A stretch of 64,000 nt of DNA from Agaricus subrufescens (Eukaryota; Basidiomycota; Agaricomycetes; Agaricales; Agaricaceae). The translations under genes and the position numbers were made by a program. This document shows, piece after piece, positions 34,403 to 48,100 of the stretch (position 1 is the first letter of the stretch; each line of letters opens with the position of its first letter). The notes under the pieces are model-generated. The model did not search any database and had not been told where the DNA came from. It was given only the letters and a program-made list of their open reading frames with translations. Location: positions 3,162,001-3,226,000 of the forward strand of contig CM057061.1 in NCBI GenBank assembly GCA_029945375.1, read 5' to 3'.

Positions 34403-37400
34403 TGGTTTCACTTAAAGCATGGAAAACAGGTGGAAGGATCATCCATATGCCCCAGGTGAAATATCGGAAATCCAGAAATTCAAAAGAGCAAGGTTCTAAC
34501 TTGAGTTGATATGATACAAATTGCTGGTATGGCTGTGTAGAGTTTGCTTTAACTTGAACATGGTGGATCATCCTATGCATAGTCAGCCCAACACTTATGA
34601 TGGCATTGATGAGGCAAAAGTATGACTCTACCCACCATTTCAAGATTTCAGTTGACACCGTAATTTTCGGGGTCCATAATGTCAGAATTTCTGGATTGTT
34701 GTAATTGCTCCCTTGATTTTTTGAAATTCAATAGATGGAACAAAAAAGTTGGCAAGTACAATGTAGATAGCTCAATGATTTAATATGCTGCTCTGGTCCA
34801 AACATCTAGCAGGCAATGGTATCCAAGAAGCCATGATAATGGAATTCTGTATTCCAGTGTCTTTGTTAAAAAGTGCATTGACAGGTGAAGGACAGAAAAG
34901 TAAGAACACATGAGCACAAACATGTACTTCATTCACTAAGCATTCACTAAGCATTCACTAGGCAGCACAATATGGCACTATGCCATGAGATTGAATACAC
35001 ATACAAGGTCGTGTTCAACGCCTGCAAAGCCACCTTTTTATTAGATAACATGCTCTCTCAATTGAGCTGGGATAAGAGGACCAAAGGTCTGTCATGTAAG
35101 GCCAAAGACTCATACCTCTGGGCAGATGATCACTCTTTGCATGTGCTGCAAAATTGAGTGGGTTGAGTTGAATGTCTTGTGGGAGTTTGGGTTGTGTAGG
35201 GCTCGTACTGAGATTAGATATTGTAGGAAATTATGATCGAGAGCAAAAACAATGGGAATTATATCAGTATCTTATTTTAGTAGTACTTTGATAAGTGATG
35301 AGAAAGGCGGTTGAATTGTTCAAAATTGGAGGTTCAGAAACCCCTGGTAAAAAGTCTAGGTGAAGTAGTGTCTTGTAAATGTACCTGATGTGAATCAACC
35401 AGTCACAGGGCACCAACAATAGCACTCACTGAGTACCCTCTTACACACATAGGTCCATACAACTCTCGCCTCCATGTGTCAGCCTGATCTGAGGGTGTTG
35501 ACCTTTGGCAGCTGCAGTAGTATTAGAATGGTTTGTGGGGGTCGATTATCAGGCAAGCTTATGATGAGCCCTTGTCAGACCTGTGTCGCTGGTCCCTATG
35601 TTTATCTGTGGTAGGATTGTAGAACAAAAGACAGGTTCATAGCATGAAGACATACTTGTGATGTACAGAAACTCCTTCAACATCAAAAGGACCTTGGGCA
35701 GGAAACACAATTGCTTGATTGCAACAAACCAAGAGGACTGGAACTTTACATGTGTCGTGAAACTGAAAATGTGAATTTGAAGGTATTACTAAATTTCAGT
35801 CTATGTCTTGAGATTGAATGATGTAGGGTTCGCGGCAGAGAGCAAAGATAATAGTAGACATACTAGTATATATATCCTGATGGAGAGGATAATTAAACTG
35901 TTCGAAACTCCAGGATTTGATGGACATTGCTCTTGCAGGGGATTGAGATTATCTGGATACAGTAACATTGGCAGCCCATTATCATCCAGAAGTGTGGAAC
36001 ACCACAATAGTCATATGTACACATATAATGATAGCTCATGATATCAGCAATGATCCAGGAGCTCTGTGCATTTCTGCTCTGCGACTACTGCATGACAGAC
36101 AAGGACATAGACAATAAAAGAATCAGCTTTTGGAATTTGAAGTTTGCAGAATTCCGACATGATTACATAAACATTGTAATTCATAATCCTGGAATTCTGT
36201 TTACAAGCTTGCTATGATCAAGAGAGGAGTTACAAGCATAGATTCCTGTAGACTGTGATTAAATTTAGAGAAGTAGAAGATAGATAGAAGACCTGCCTAT
36301 ATACTACAATGAAAAAAGTTTCCTAACAAGACTTTGGGCTTGAGTGAGCATGATCTATGCCATGTTGCCTACCTTCTTCAGAGCTTGTGTTGAATGGTGT
36401 ATGGTGGATCCTTCTGCACATTGTCTATTATTGCATTATCCATACAGGGATCTGCTTACAGTTCTGGGATTTTCATTGTTCATGCTATTGGGATTCTGGG
36501 ATTTTTGGAATTTCCTGAATGAGTGGAATCTCTGGAAGATTGGCATTATGCAGCTATAGGTGAAACACAACCTCAAACCTAGCTGTGCACAAGTCATATT
36601 GATCAAGAAAAATGAAGCAGAACTTTGTTGGCTATTCCTCAAGTCACAGAAAACCCTACAAGGAGCTCTTTCATTAAGAACAAAAGGTTTGCTTTTTAGT
36701 ATTCAAGTTGGCAGTTCAGGATGATGCTTACATACTTCAGGCTTGGATGATGGTTTATTGCAATAGGGCAGTAGTCAATGAGACAGACTAATAAATGGTC
36801 ACAAAGATGGAAACTGACAGAGCATCAGAGGGCATTAGTCTTTCAATGGGTAGAAGCTCTGTCAGTCTGTCATAGAGAGCCAAATGGTTGCCCTTTGAAC
36901 GTGTTGCTTTGGCCTGTGGAGGTGAGTTACTGCAATGTTCATGCATACAAAGGCACTGACAAGTCATCAATATTGGGGCAGATTAAGATTTGCTTGGGGT
37001 GTGAATAGTTCTGCTTACCACTTCAGTACCCTGAGTCCCTAAAGCTTCAAAGTTTGTAACAATGCGGTCTTAGTTGAGTCTTGAGTTGATATTTGAGGGG
37101 TTCAAAAACATGAGGACCTCATGGGTGCTGTCACTTAAGAAGCCATGGGGTGGGTTATGAATAACACTCACAAGAAACTCTCTCTTTCACACATCCATAC
37201 AACACTCATGACCTCCACGTGGCAGCCCAGTTTGATGGCATTATGTAGCCAGAAGTAAGAAACAACCTCCAAGCTATCCCTGAATGAGTCATATGAGTCA
37301 AGGAAAGTCGAGTGTTCTTCTGTTAAGATTTTTATTCAGGACTAGTATCTCAAGGTTACATCTACTCACCTGAATAGAATGTGGTTGCAGTACAACAGAA

Positions 37401-37798
37401 TCCAACAGGAACAAAACCTTTACCCAACCAACAAAGGCCATAAGAGAGCATAGGGACTCAGGTCTGCTATGTGACAGCTGGAGGCAACATATGTCTACCT
37501 CTAGAATGCATAGGGACTGGTGTCTGCTATGTGGGTGGGCCTTATAAGAGATGAGCAAGAGCCTAGGGACCATGGTTGTGGCAACTTGTCAAGAGAGTCG
37601 ATTGAGACTCAGCCATCAAACTTGTGGCAATGTGATTAATCACACACAATTACATTATCAATCACTCCGGTGGGTCATGTAACTCATCAATTAACTATAG
37701 ATGTAGCATAGAGGAACAAGAACTTGAGCAGTTGAGTGCTCAGTAGGTATGGGGTATGTACAATACAATAGAGTCATCATTGCTGTAAACAAGCATCA
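34403..37798. other. unassigned region before the CACTA transposase
   Basis: No recognisable gene over 3.4 kb. A 93-codon minus-strand frame at 34377–34658 runs up to the end of the candidate element and is probably interrupted by it. Around 35400–35500 and 37140–37240 there is a diverged direct repeat (CCATACAACTCTCG…CTCCATGTGTCAGCC against CCATACAACACTCATG…CTCCACGTGGCAGCC). The region may be the 3' side of the CACTA element. Confidence 0.35.
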
Positions 37799-40700
37799 GT
37801 TAAGGATGTCGCACATTGAACTGCACCCAACCTTTTCAAGGGGTAATGCTTGAAACAACATGCACCCAGAAGCATCACAGTAATCAATTTTTGCATATGC
37901 AAAATGCCCAATCACCTGATCAACAGAAACAAGGGTGGAAGGCAAATGACCCTCGACATTGAATAGCTGTCCAGCTAGAAATGAGAACAAGTGAGCTTGG
38001 CAAAACACTTCAGGGTGAGCCAACTCCAATTTGGCAGGTATAAACGGATCAACTACAAAGAACATAGTCTTGATGCCTTTGAGCAGGTGTTGGAAAATTG
38101 ACATGATTGATCCAGCATGCCACACTGCCCTCTGAGAATTACTGGGCCCTTGCAAACGAAACATGATATGACTATCTGGCTGGGATTGTCCTGCAGTCTT
38201 GTAGAGTACCTGTGATGGTATTGTGCTGCAGAAACAAACATCACAAGATATATCTTTCACAGCTACATTGTTCCATCTATACTAATCACAAAGGAGTGTG
38301 AAAATGTCACGGGGAAGTGATTGAAGCTTGTCATTAGCATTGAGACTGAGATCTTGATTGTCTTGTCCAAAATCCTCACTCATGAATGTGCCATGCATAT
38401 CCCGATTGTAAGTCTTGCAAAAAGGGTTGGCAATGGGGTGGAGGTCATTAGGTAACTGCAAGGGATGGAATAAAGGATGGAGTCATTGCATTATACAGAA
38501 ACTGTTGAACATTGTTTTCTCCATTTTGTCTATTCCCAGTGTATCAGCAGCTAATTCAAATTGAGTAGTCAATCAAGACAAACTTTCAATCATATTGGTT
38601 TGAACTTGCTGCAAAAGATAGTTGAACCTTTCAAATGCAAAGCAATGCCAACCGTGCGTTGGTCCAAATCTTCAGAGTTGATCACCAAAATGAAGTGCCA
38701 TATGCTGATTGGGGACAAGCTCTGTTCCGGGATATAGCTCAAGGAGCATTGGAAGGTAGGCATGTATGTGGGTTTCATAAGCGAGGATTGACTCTTCTGT
38801 CACCACACAAAGCAATGCATACTTAATGGCTGAGACGAGATGCAGAAAATTTGTAAGCCTTAAACCTTCCTTGCTATGTTTGGGTTCTGAACCCCAAAGC
38901 CTAATTAACGTGATCACCAAATTGATTGTGCAGAATGAGCGCCATTGATCCACATGAAGTTTTCCCTGTTTTGTTGAACCTGGATTTCTTGGACCTCTTG
39001 GAACCCACAATGGGACAATAGTATGGGTCATGTCCAATTTTATATTGCTGACCTTTTCTTTACCTAGAACACAAGTTTCTTTGCAGGGTTTTGTTGGAAG
39101 TCACTTAAGTTAAACATATTGTTAGCTCAAGTAGGCAACTTTGACATCTTAACATACATCTAATTTAGCTGTATTTTTGTGTGGACCTATTTGAGCCTAG
39201 AGAAGGTTGTTGAATGTATGTTTGCGCCAGAAATGAGCAACTCACCTATTACATATTTCACTATCAAGTTCCATCTGCCTAAAAATCCCAAACTCTTCGT
39301 CAAAAGTAAGATCTTGAGGAACAAAGGGCTGAATGCTAATGGAATTGTTGCCATCTGTGGATATTGGAACCATCGACAAACAGGTAGAAATGTGTCAGGG
39401 AACAGACACTGGAGAGGCTGTTGAATAAGCAGTTTGTTGAACTGGTTTTTTGTTTTCATTGATGACTCGTGCTGCTTTGCGCTATACAAGGAAGTGGAGA
39501 CCAGAGACCACTATCAATGGAAAGGCAGGAACTTACCAAGTGTTGTATCTCATTGAGGATATCTGGCTTGAGAGCCTCTGATTTGATGCAGGTATTCAGT
39601 GACTTTGTCAAAAGTATTTGATAGAGATGAGCTTTCAAGGGCAAGAAAGTGCAGATTTGAATGCAGAATTCCAATAATCTTCAATTTCCTCAGTAGTCAG
39701 TACTTCATCCTTTGACTTCTTTGCAATATTTGCTTTCATTGTACCCATGGTTATCGACAATGTGGATTTTGGTTTCATGGACCAAGTTGGTTGAGGGGCT
39801 GATGACATGGATACTGATTCAAATACACTGATGGGGAGAGGATTGATATCTGGTGGGGAGGCAGCCATGCGATAAACTCTGCCTGACTCCCTGAGGTCAC
39901 TGGTGAGAGACTGCGAGGTAGGCACAATTTGAAGCAGTAGGGGTGGTGAAGTTAATGGTTGGTCTGGTGCAGTTTGTTTTATCATCCTGCATGATGTAAG
40001 TCTGGCTGAAGATCAGCAAGTGTTTGGAAAGCAGGTTGATGTTGAATCAGTACTGGAGGCAATTAGTGGTTGATGAGGGGCCAGATCTGTATGAGTAGAC
40101 ATTGTCTCTGTCTGTCACTGCTTCCCCTTCTTCTGAGCCTGCCACTGCGAAAGTCAAACCTTGAAGAGAGGGGAAGATAGGTTGGACTTCTTGAAGACAA
40201 CTGACAAGGATAGGTTTTGATTGACCAGAAAATCAAAGCCCATTCTCAAAACAGAGATAAGGTATGATGGCCTTGGGAAGAGCAAGTAAAGCTTTCCACT
40301 CCTGGAGCTGGAGGTAGTTACAGCCACAATTAAGCTCAACATTTGAAGGCTTATTAACCAGAGCATTGTATGTAATGCCGGGTCCATCTACTGCATTTTC
40401 TTGCATCCCCCAAACTTTCAGGACATAACGGTGTAAAAGGCCAAGATAGAAACAATGCATAGAATCTATGGTCACATATGATGTGGGATCCCAGTAGCAC
40501 AAGCGAAGCAACTCTGACCAGCAGATGCCTGATGATTGAAAACGTTCTCCTGGTCCCTCAACATTGGTGCATCTTGCCACAGCCAAGCAAAACAAAGGTG
40601 TGACGACCAGTCCTGAGGGCTGAAAAAGCGTGTATTGATATTGTCCTTGTCTTCCAATGTGATATTGCAGCAAGAACAAAAATGTTTGCAAGTGGCACTT

Positions 40701-41676
40701 CCAAATCTGGCTGCTTTTCTACAAGCTGGAAGGTCTGCAACAAGACGTATGACACCAACTCTACTCCTGTGACCAAAAGGATACCTGTGAGTCCGTTTGA
40801 GGAAAAGGCTAACATCCCACAGTTTGTGAAGGATGTCAACCAAAGGGCGCAGAATATAATTCATTTGTGTAACTGAGGGTTCGTGGGGTCTGGGTATAAT
40901 GCCAACCAGAAAAACATTTTCTGGTCGGTAACAAAGGTGGGGTGGAAGATTAAGGCAAATCATGTAAATGGTGGTGCATGAGATTTGTTTCCCTCCCTGT
41001 TTGTTTGACAATGGATTAAAACCATCCATATTGATGCTGAAGAGCAAGCAACTCTTGCCCTTGGGGCATTCAAGGAACAACTTCCCATCATGGCCCCAAA
41101 ATTCCTGAAAAGCTTTGCCATCCCATATATCATGCATAGCATCAGGGGTATGAGCAAGTACATTGTGATCAAGATGGTTTTCAATGTTGGGGTGAGCATT
41201 AAAGTGTGCTAACCAGTCATGGAAATCTTGCATGACATATTCACAATGTGGCTGAGCCATGTTGTCACTGTAGATCTCTGCCCCACAAACAGGCAGGTCA
41301 GGAGCGGCATGTTTCATACAAGTCTGGTGGTATGGATGGTCCTTTTCATAAAGGTAAAAGCATTTGGGGCAACAAGCATAGATGGTGACTTTAGGTGACA
41401 GGTTCAGTTGCTCTGTGATAGTGTGAGCGGAAACAGGAATGGTGGGGGGACACTTAGTGGAGGATATCTGGCTCTGAAGCATGAGTGCTGAAAGAACATA
41501 ATCTGAATCTTTATACAAGAGACCGGACAAGTAGTGTGTAGAAACGACAGTTAAGTGAGTGAGGGTGACAGCCAAAGGGAGAGATTTGAACGGAGAATCC
41601 ATATAAATACCTGAGGGAAGAATCGCAACCTGAGTCAATTACCAACGATGAACATCTCAAAACTCACTAGGATCAG
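37799..41676 (-). pseudogene. CACTA-type transposase (Tnp2-like), decayed
   Basis: Transposase of the CACTA/EnSpm group. The best-preserved exon (41638–40540) holds CCPKCFYLYEKDHPYHQTC, FHDWLAHF, INMDGFNPLSNKQGGKQ and YRPENVFLVGIIPRPHEPS. A one-base shift near 40540 leads to GICWSELLRLCYWDPTSY and SMHCFYLGLLHRYVLKVWGM (about 40480). Further pieces are HVDQWRSFCTINLVITLIRLWG (about 38920) and, at the C-terminus, 38260–37799. The stretch 40230–39040 has many stops in every frame that could join these pieces. Upstream of 41676 a splice acceptor implies another exon, cut off by the repeat starting at 41696. Confidence 0.75.
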
Positions 41677-41695
41677 CAGTCAGGACTTTGCACGC

Positions 41696-42233
41696 TGTTA
41701 TGGCCCCAGCCGTTTTATGTGTGAAAATGTATGTTTAATGTGGCTAGGTGTACATTGAAGAGACTAGATCGGTGTGAATGTGGAAAATAAAATATAAAAA
41801 TATAAAATCGAATGCAAATGCAACCCTTTGAATTACACCGAGTCTCGAGTGCGGTTTGTGGGGAGAATAAATCAGAAAGAAAGTGAAAGTAAGAGTCTTG
41901 ATTAAGTATTAAATGAAAATAGGGGTAGAATAGAAATGTGAAACAAGTCTTGACTGAATAGAGACCTCTTCCAGACCTGTGCCATTTTGATTAGAACCTT
42001 TGCAATGAGGGGCTAAGCTTGTGATGACTGTCCTCAATAGGATGGGTTAGACACCTATCTAGGAGGGGTAGCAAGTCCACCCTAGTGATGCCTCAACAAA
42101 CTCGGAGAGCCTTGACCTGCCTTCGCACTTCAAGACAGACTGCAAGACAAGTTGAGCTAGCACCAAATGCTATTGCAATCCTATTAGACCAGTGAAGATA
42201 CTCTCTTGCGCAGAACACAAGTGCTTCTGAGTT
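41696..42233 (-). repeat. TGTTA repeat family, copy 2, distal part
   Basis: With 50008–51193 this forms one repeat of about 1.72 kb split by the LINE. Read on the minus strand it ends GGCTGGGGCCATAACA, an imperfect inverted copy (about 55 bases) of its own start at 51193. The segment 42000–42233 matches 15450–15660 and 63770–64000 in reverse, which fixes its identity and orientation. Confidence 0.7.
42219..42233 (+). repeat. LINE target-site duplication, left copy
   Basis: AAGTGCTTCTGAGTT, repeated exactly at 49993–50007. Joining the flanks restores the sequence seen uninterrupted (in reverse) near 63760–63800. Confidence 0.9.
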
Positions 42234-42286
42234 CATTCCTCTTTTGCCTCTTACTTTCATCATCCCGGTGAAAAAGCAGCGCATTA

Positions 42287-45155
42287 TTGGAATACATTGT
42301 GTTTCTTCGGCCTACCAGCCACGCCATGAGCGACTCTTATGTTCCTGATTCCCAACTCACTCCTCCCACCCTTCCCCCCGAGTTTGCCGCCATCCAAGCT
42401 CAAAAGTCTGCCCGTCTTGCAGCCAGAGAAGAGAAGCACGCTATGCGAACGCAAGCTACCAACCTCACCGACAAAGGCTACAATCCAAAAAACAAGCTGC
42501 TCGGCAGGAAGAGCAGATCCAAGGCAAGCAGCATCTGCTCATCATCTGCCATCCCTGCTAGACGAACCCCTGTTCCTGAAAACTCTGCTAACGCATTGAC
42601 GGAGGACAACCTCCTCATGCACACTAACTCCTCTCAGAATGAACATGCCTCTCCCACACGAGGCAGATCCAGGCCCACTTCAATGATCCAACCTAACGTA
42701 CATGACCACGCATCTGTTTCAGATATCTCTGATGAATCACTCACCCCTTCGGAAATAGCCGAAGCCCGTGAGAACGGCAGTGATAGGCTAGCTAGTATGA
42801 CTGACGACGAGATTAAACAGGAATTCAAGAACCTCAAGGATGAGGAAGAGTTCCAACAACTCACCGACGAACAAATTGAACACCGGCTGCGCAATATACC
42901 AAGATCCCATGCCCCCTCTCCGTCTCCTAAACGCACACCGGCCACCCCCGCCAACCCCCCCACCCCAATTACCCCCCCCCACTAACAGGAACCTCATCCT
43001 TGATGTTGATAAGACTCCAAGGTCCCCCGCCGTCACCAGAGCCACGATCCAAACTGTGAACCTTCTCCGTAATGGAGAAGATAATACCAACCCACTTGAA
43101 ATCACTAAATCTCAACAGGTCCAGGACTTCGAAACGTCCATTATGCTCAGTAAAGTCGGTGTCGATCACATTCATACCCCCGATATCCCCCGCCCCACCA
43201 CTCCCACTCCCGCTCCCTTAAAGAAAGCATTCTCAATCGAAGAAATGGACCACATTAACGCATTATGGTCCGAACTCATCGTCTACTACAACAGCTTTAT
43301 TCCAGAATTTATCCCAAATGCTCACGTGCTTGCGGAACCAGCATTCAGGTTTATTAAAGGGTACCCCACCACCAGATGGGCTGACGTCAAAGTCGGCCTC
43401 AATACAGCCAAAGATCTATATGCTGACCCCCCAGCTCTTCAACCATATTGCCCCGCCCCAGGCGAAAACATCCCACCCTTCACATTCATGGACATGGCAG
43501 AGGACCCCACCCCAGCTCCCGCTCCAATTACATCCCCGGCACACTCTGAATTGTCATACGCGTCCCCAAGGCCCCCAAAGGAGACCACCAGCAATCCCAC
43601 TCCCCTTAACGAAAAAGAGTTCCCAACCCTTAAAGACTCCGTACACGCTCCCCGCGTCCCCATCGCCCCCACTAACCCCGCCTCCTTCCCCTCGAAACCT
43701 CAACAGGAAACCCTCCCCCAGTCCAGCTCCCCCATTCGAATGGGACCACCTAAACCTATCCGCAAACCTGCTCCCACCAAATCGGCATTTTCCAGACCCG
43801 CGGGAGACTTGAAATCGTCTATCAAGGACATGTCCCACCTCGGAACCAAGGCTAAGGCCTCCCTCCTCCACAAAATCGATAAGCTCACGGAGGAGCGAGC
43901 TATAGAAGAACACAAGAAAATCCATGCTGAAAAATATGGTAAACCAGAGGCAAAGAAATCCCAAAACTCTTCTACCCCCAAAGTTTCATATGCTAATGCG
44001 GCTAAACCTGCACCCATGCCCTACACCCCGCAAGCCCAGGAATTACTAGCCAAAATCCTGGCATCCGACCTAGATCAGAAAAGCAAGACCGATGCCATCT
44101 CCGGCCTGGAATGGATTCCCGCCCCGAAAATCAAAGCCCCAGTTAAACCCGTCAACCCTAAGGCCCACCCCACTCCCAAAGCAGTCACCATCTCCAAAGG
44201 TCCCAGTCGTAAGGCTGCCATCTTCAACATCGACGCCACCCTTCACACCACCCACCTTACCGACATCGGCGCTCTCCTTGAACGCATGAACAAATTCCTA
44301 GCGAACATACGGAGTAACATGAGGACCGAAACTGGCAAAATTACCGGTAACACGTTCCACATCTATCTTAACATTGTCCCTAGAGACAAAGAATTTAAAG
44401 ACCTTCATCTTGCACTCATCTGTTCCCTTGACCTTAAAACTGACGATGGCGGTGAAATCCCATCAGACTCCCTTATCCCATATGCCCCACAATCAACAGC
44501 TCACCTCATCCTGAAAGGCTTCGACTTATACAACTCCAGGTACAACAGGAAAGATGATAACAAGCTTACGGGAGAACAGGTTCTCGACCTCCTCAGCACG
44601 AATTCCCGTCTCAACGATCTGGTATGCGTACGCACGCCACGAGTCATTCAATCTAGAAGCTCCGACGATGCTGCCATCGTCTTTATGGACGTCTGGGACT
44701 CTCAGAATGGCGCCAACACCAAGCACATCGTCAACAAACCATATCATGTTCACGGTAAGCTCATCCGCATTGAATATGCCAGACCTAGGGAATTCGTTCC
44801 CCAATGCCAAAAGTGTTGGTCGTGGAAACACGGCATGTCCACGTGCAGAATTAACCACTACAAATGCGCTTGCTGCGGCGACGGCCATCGCACTGACAAT
44901 CATGATTTCTACGTGACTTGTTGTGCCTCTCAGCAAACAGATGATCATGTCCCCACGTGCCAACATGCCCCCAAGTGCCTTAACTGCGGAGGCCCGCACA
45001 CAGCGTACGACATAGCATGCGAATATAAGCAACACCAGCACGACCGCCAATGGCACTTCAGAAGAAATGAAGAGGAAAGGGATCGACGCATTGCGTCATG
45101 GAAGGCGGCCATCGAGGCCACTGACCCCAACAAAGTAATCATTCCCATTGATTAA
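42287..45155 (+). pseudogene. LINE ORF1, gag-like zinc-knuckle protein
   Basis: RNA-binding gag-like protein. Translation could start at 42287 or, more likely, at the second Met at 42326 (MSDSYVPDSQ). The first 220 codons are charged and Ser/Pro-rich; then a frame change occurs inside a nine-C run at about 42970–42978, after which the track stays open to TAA at 45153–45155. The middle is Pro/Lys-rich. The C-terminus has three Cys/His motifs: CQKCWSWKHGMSTC (about 44806), CACCGDGHRTDNH (about 44866) and CLNCGGPHTAYDIAC (about 44977). The stop is followed after one base by the ORF2 start (TAATATG). Confidence 0.85.
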
Positions 45156-45156
45156 T

Positions 45157-48100
45157 ATGTCTAACACACCCACCCTGACATCCGACGAGTGTCGAATACT
45201 CGCCCCCTCCCTTTTTAACATATGGTCATATAATGCTAACAAAAGTTGGGAGAATACCTCTCTTACTCTAGAACGCTGTGTCTCCTTCATAGATATTATT
45301 TTATTTCAGGAACCCGGATGGAAACGCGTCCGCGCCCAACCCTCAACCGTCAACAGAGAAGGCGATGACGTCTTTGGCCCACCTATCCACCCTTCGTGGA
45401 TACCAATCCTCCCAGCCTTTAACAACACTAACGCTACATCATTCCATCCCAGAGTACTCACATATGTCAACAGGAGACTTGCTACGCTCAACCCCCAATA
45501 CAGATCGGATATATGTAAACATCCTGATGTATCCATACTCACTCTTAAACACCCAGGTCGGCACCAAGAAACCACCAACATCATGAACGTGTATAACGAC
45601 GGTCGCACTCATGCGGCCCTCACCCTCTTGGAAAACGATGCTAACAGGTTCCCTTCTCTAGACGTATGCACAGGTGACTTCAATATCCAAGACGCTGAGT
45701 GGGACCCTGGAGCGAGAGCACACCACGGTCCCAACGCCCACAGCTCCAGGCTCGTCGATGCCCTCAGCTCTCTAGGCGTCCTTAGAGCCATTCACAATAA
45801 TCATGCTACCCCTACCCACATTCCTCACCAACATGAAGGAGTACGCCCTTCTATCATCGACCTCTGCTTTGCCTCTCCCACATTCCTCGAAGACCCCAGA
45901 TTCCAGGCCGTGGTCCAAAATGATGATGTCAGCAGATTCGGGTCGGATCATAACCTGATCCACATCAAAATTCCCAATAAAGGTCAAGAAGATACTATCA
46001 GTAAAATGTTCCTTGATCGCTATTCTAAAGAAGAAGATGCATTCATCAACGAGATCATCGACAAAACTAACACCCTTAGAATCGTGCAGGGCCTTCTGAC
46101 AAACGCCAGGCAAATAGAGATGTTCACAGACTGCATAGGTAAAATTTTCTCCGAAGCATGGCACTCTCACGCCGTCAAGGCCAAACCGTCCCGCCATTCC
46201 AAAAAATGGTGGGACAAAGATTGCAGAAACACGTTCAACGACATGAAGCGTAACCGACTCCCAGGCTCTAAACACAACCCAGCCAAATACTCGGCCATCA
46301 GGAAACTGGCAAGGGAAAAACAAAATGCTCACTTCAACAAGGCAATCAAATATATGGCTGTTGACAAGAAACAGCCCTGGGACCTCATCGAGTGGACAAG
46401 GGAACGAAAACTCCCTGCCACTGAGGCTATCCTCGATGGCGATGGTAAACCGTGCAACGATGACACCTCCCTGTTCAACACTATTCATAACACCTTTAAC
46501 GCCGCTAATGACCGCAAGGTCACATTCGACAGAGTCACTGAAAACCTCACCCCCCTTCCCCCTCGAACATGGAATTCATTCTCCCCCCTTGAAATCACTG
46601 ACGCACTACATAGCTGCTCTAAGAATTTGGCTCCAGGCCCAGATCACATTTCCTGGCATATCCTCAAGAGACTTATTAGATCATCGCCGGAGTTCACGGC
46701 CACCCTGGTATCACTATGTAATGCTTGCGTCGAAACTGCAACATGGCCATCGCATTTCAAAGAATCAAACTCCGTCATCATCCCCAAACCTGGCAAACCA
46801 ACATACGACAAAATCAAATCATTCCGACCAATTGTGCTGCTTAACACAACAGGTAAACTATTCGAAAAGGTTATAGCTACCCAACTACAATTCAACGGCA
46901 TTACCCACAACATCGTACACCCATGCCAAACGGGAGGCATACTTCAACGATCCACAGAAGACGCTGCCGTAGCCATCACCCATTGTGTCAGGAATGCCTG
47001 GAGTTGTAAACAGGTGGTCTCGGTACTCGCGTTTGATATTGCCCAATTTTTTCCTTCCTTGAATCACTCCATTCTATGCAACACACTAACCCATTTTGGA
47101 TACCCTCCCCAGGTCGTCTCCTTTTTCCGCAATTATTTAGTTAATCGACATACGTCATATAACATAAACAACAAAAAATCCCCAAAATATGCCTGTGATG
47201 TAGGAGTCGGACAGGGAAGCACCCTCTCACCTATCCTGTCCGCACTCTATATTTCTCCAATTTTTCATCTCTTGGACTACTGGATCGAGAACGATGAATC
47301 TTTTACTAAACCTATTTCTTCATTTCTCTCTTATGTTGACGATGGTCTCCTTGTAGCTACAGACTCTGATTATCATAGTACCCATGAATCCCTCATCCAC
47401 ACATACACTTACATCTCTTCTCTATTCACAGAATTCGGTTTGGTTATGGAACATTCCAAGACCGAACTCTTAACTTCGCCAAAAAGCCCAGAGATCCCAA
47501 CCCCCCCATTGATCTTGGTGTCGAACCATTCACAGGAGATCATCCCCTCACCCCCAAAGACATCTGGAGATATCTAGGCGTCTTCTTCGACCGCTCCCTC
47601 ACTTTCAAATACCATGTTAAAAGATATGCCACGCGCTCGTTCTCAGCCGCAAAATGCCTTAAAATCTTAGGCAACTCAGCACGCGGCCTCAATCCTACTC
47701 ACAAACGGCTCCTCTACACCTCATGCGTCATCCCCATTGCCACGTACGGACTTAGCTGTTGGTATCGTCCTGGTACTCACGGATTCGTCGCCAACACCAA
47801 AATCTTCAATGCTATGCACCGGTCCGCTTCGCTATGGATCACCGGGGCATTCCGCACCACCCCTACAGGAGGAGCACTTGCTATGGCCGGACTCACGCCC
47901 ATGCACATCGTCCTCAAAAAACTACACGATAAATCCAAGGCCAGGATTGTCACACTACATTGCGGTCACCCCATCCTCGCCCTCACCTATAAACACATTG
48001 CCCAAGGGACCAAACTACATCCAGAGAGTCTAGAGATGATGTCTAAAACGAGAAAGAAAATCGCTAAGTCCCCACTGGATGTTAGCAGTCTCAACCTCAT

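Noticed and set aside
43439..44017. Minus-strand frames opposite LINE ORF1
   Set aside because: They are Gly-rich mirror readings of a C-rich coding strand with no motifs.
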